Origin: Isotricha intestinalis
Taxonomy: Eukaryota; Ciliophora; Litostomatea; Vestibuliferida; Isotrichidae
Assembly: GCA_023807065.1 (NCBI GenBank)
Contig: JAJJLU010004206.1
Coordinates: forward strand, 1 to 16,715
DNA length: 16,715 bases
Direction of reading: 5' to 3'
Shown here: one piece after another, positions 16,205 through 16,715 of the stretch
Layout of the letters: every line of letters starts with the position of its first letter
Position numbering within the stretch: position 1 is the stretch's first letter
Made by a program: the position numbers and the translations under genes
The notes under the pieces: model-generated
What the model saw: the letters and a program-made list of their open reading frames with translations, nothing else
Database searches by the model: none
What the model was told of the DNA's origin: nothing

Positions 16205-16715
16205 ATGGAAAATAAAAAAATCAAAGTAAAATTTATATTAGTAGGTAATGGAAAAGTAGGAAAAACAAGTTTAATAAATCAATATATAGAAAAAACCTTT
16301 ACAGGAGAATATTTAATGACAGTAGGAAAAGAAAAATCATTAAAAAAGATAAATATAGAAGGAAAAGAAGTATCATTAGAAATATGTGATACAGCAGGAC
16401 AAGAAGAATTTAAACTAGTAAATAAAATATTTATGAAAAATACTGATATTGCATTAATTGTTTATGATATTACTAATAGAAAGAGTTTTGAAGAATTAAC
16501 TAATTGGATTTATAGTGTTAATGAATCTAATAATAATAAAAATGTTATTTTTGGCATTGCGGCTAATAAAAGTGATTTATATGAAGAAAAAGTTATTGAT
16601 AAAAAAGAAGGAGAAGAATTTGCTAAAAATAATAAAGCTTTATTCTTTGAAACTAGTGCTAAAGATTATGATAGTGTTGAAAATGTTTTTCTTACTTTAA
16701 CTAAAGAATATTTAA
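16205..16715 (+). CDS. Ras/Rab-like small GTPase, copy 2, C-terminus cut by window edge
   Basis: From ATG 16205 the frame stays open for 170 codons to the window end without a stop. All G motifs are present and canonical: P-loop GNGKVGKTS (Gly at Ras position 12), switch I Thr in YLMTVG, switch II DTAGQEEF with the catalytic Gln, NKSD and ETSAKD. It should be an active GTP-binding molecular switch, probably membrane-attached if its missing tail resembles copy 1 (CaaX). The region from 16433 on differs from copy 1 at about 16 of 283 bases by eye count, and the 5' part is more diverged. CDTAGQE replaces the Rab-typical WDTAGQE, so the subfamily is uncertain. Regulation is not visible from the sequence. 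Confidence 0.85.
   Translation, partial: MENKKIKVKFILVGNGKVGKTSLINQYIEKTFTGEYLMTVGKEKSLKKINIEGKEVSLEICDTAGQEEFKLVNKIFMKNTDIALIVYDITNRKSFEELTNWIYSVNESNNNKNVIFGIAANKSDLYEEKVIDKKEGEEFAKNNKALFFETSAKDYDSVENVFLTLTKEYL

Overview
The window is eukaryotic nuclear DNA from a very AT-rich protist that builds motile cilia or flagella. It carries long intronless-looking reading frames, Asn/Lys-rich proteins, A/T-only spacers and no Shine-Dalgarno-type leaders. TAA, TAG and TGA all occur as apparent stops, so the code looks standard. Central-pair protein SPAG17/PF6, MORN repeats, a calpain-like pseudoprotease, a Hook-type dynein adaptor and a tandem small-GTPase pair would fit a standard-code ciliate, such as a litostome of the rumen type. 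An anaerobic zoosporic fungus, a parabasalid or an Anaeramoeba-like flagellate cannot be excluded from sequence alone.

Layout, left to right: (1) 1-785 (-), the N-terminal part of an unrecognised protein running off the left edge; (2) 1359-3998 (-), a RING finger plus MORN-repeat protein; (3) 4338-6827 (+), a calpain-fold protein that has lost its catalytic triad, divergent from the RING-MORN gene; (4) 6896-7885 (-), a small alpha-helical-repeat, TOG/CLASP-like protein that converges on the calpain gene with a 68-bp spacer; (5) 12496-8040 (-), one SPAG17/PF6 gene broken into two reading frames by a -1 shift at an A8 run; (6) 13184-14911 (+), a Hook-family coiled-coil protein, divergent from SPAG17; (7) 15241-15890 (+), a Ras/Rab-like GTPase with an internal frameshift; (8) 16205-16715 (+), an intact tandem copy of the same GTPase, cut by the right edge.

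Several genes point to axoneme and microtubule biology (SPAG17, Hook, TOG-like, possibly MORN and calpain-like). I see no operon and no convincing evidence that they form a dedicated system. I found no rRNA, tRNA, CRISPR array or transposon. The least explained signals are abrupt A-ending/T-ending switches in synonymous codon choice inside genes, two frame breaks that each look like one missing base, and GTPase copies that differ mainly at nucleotide-binding and switch positions.
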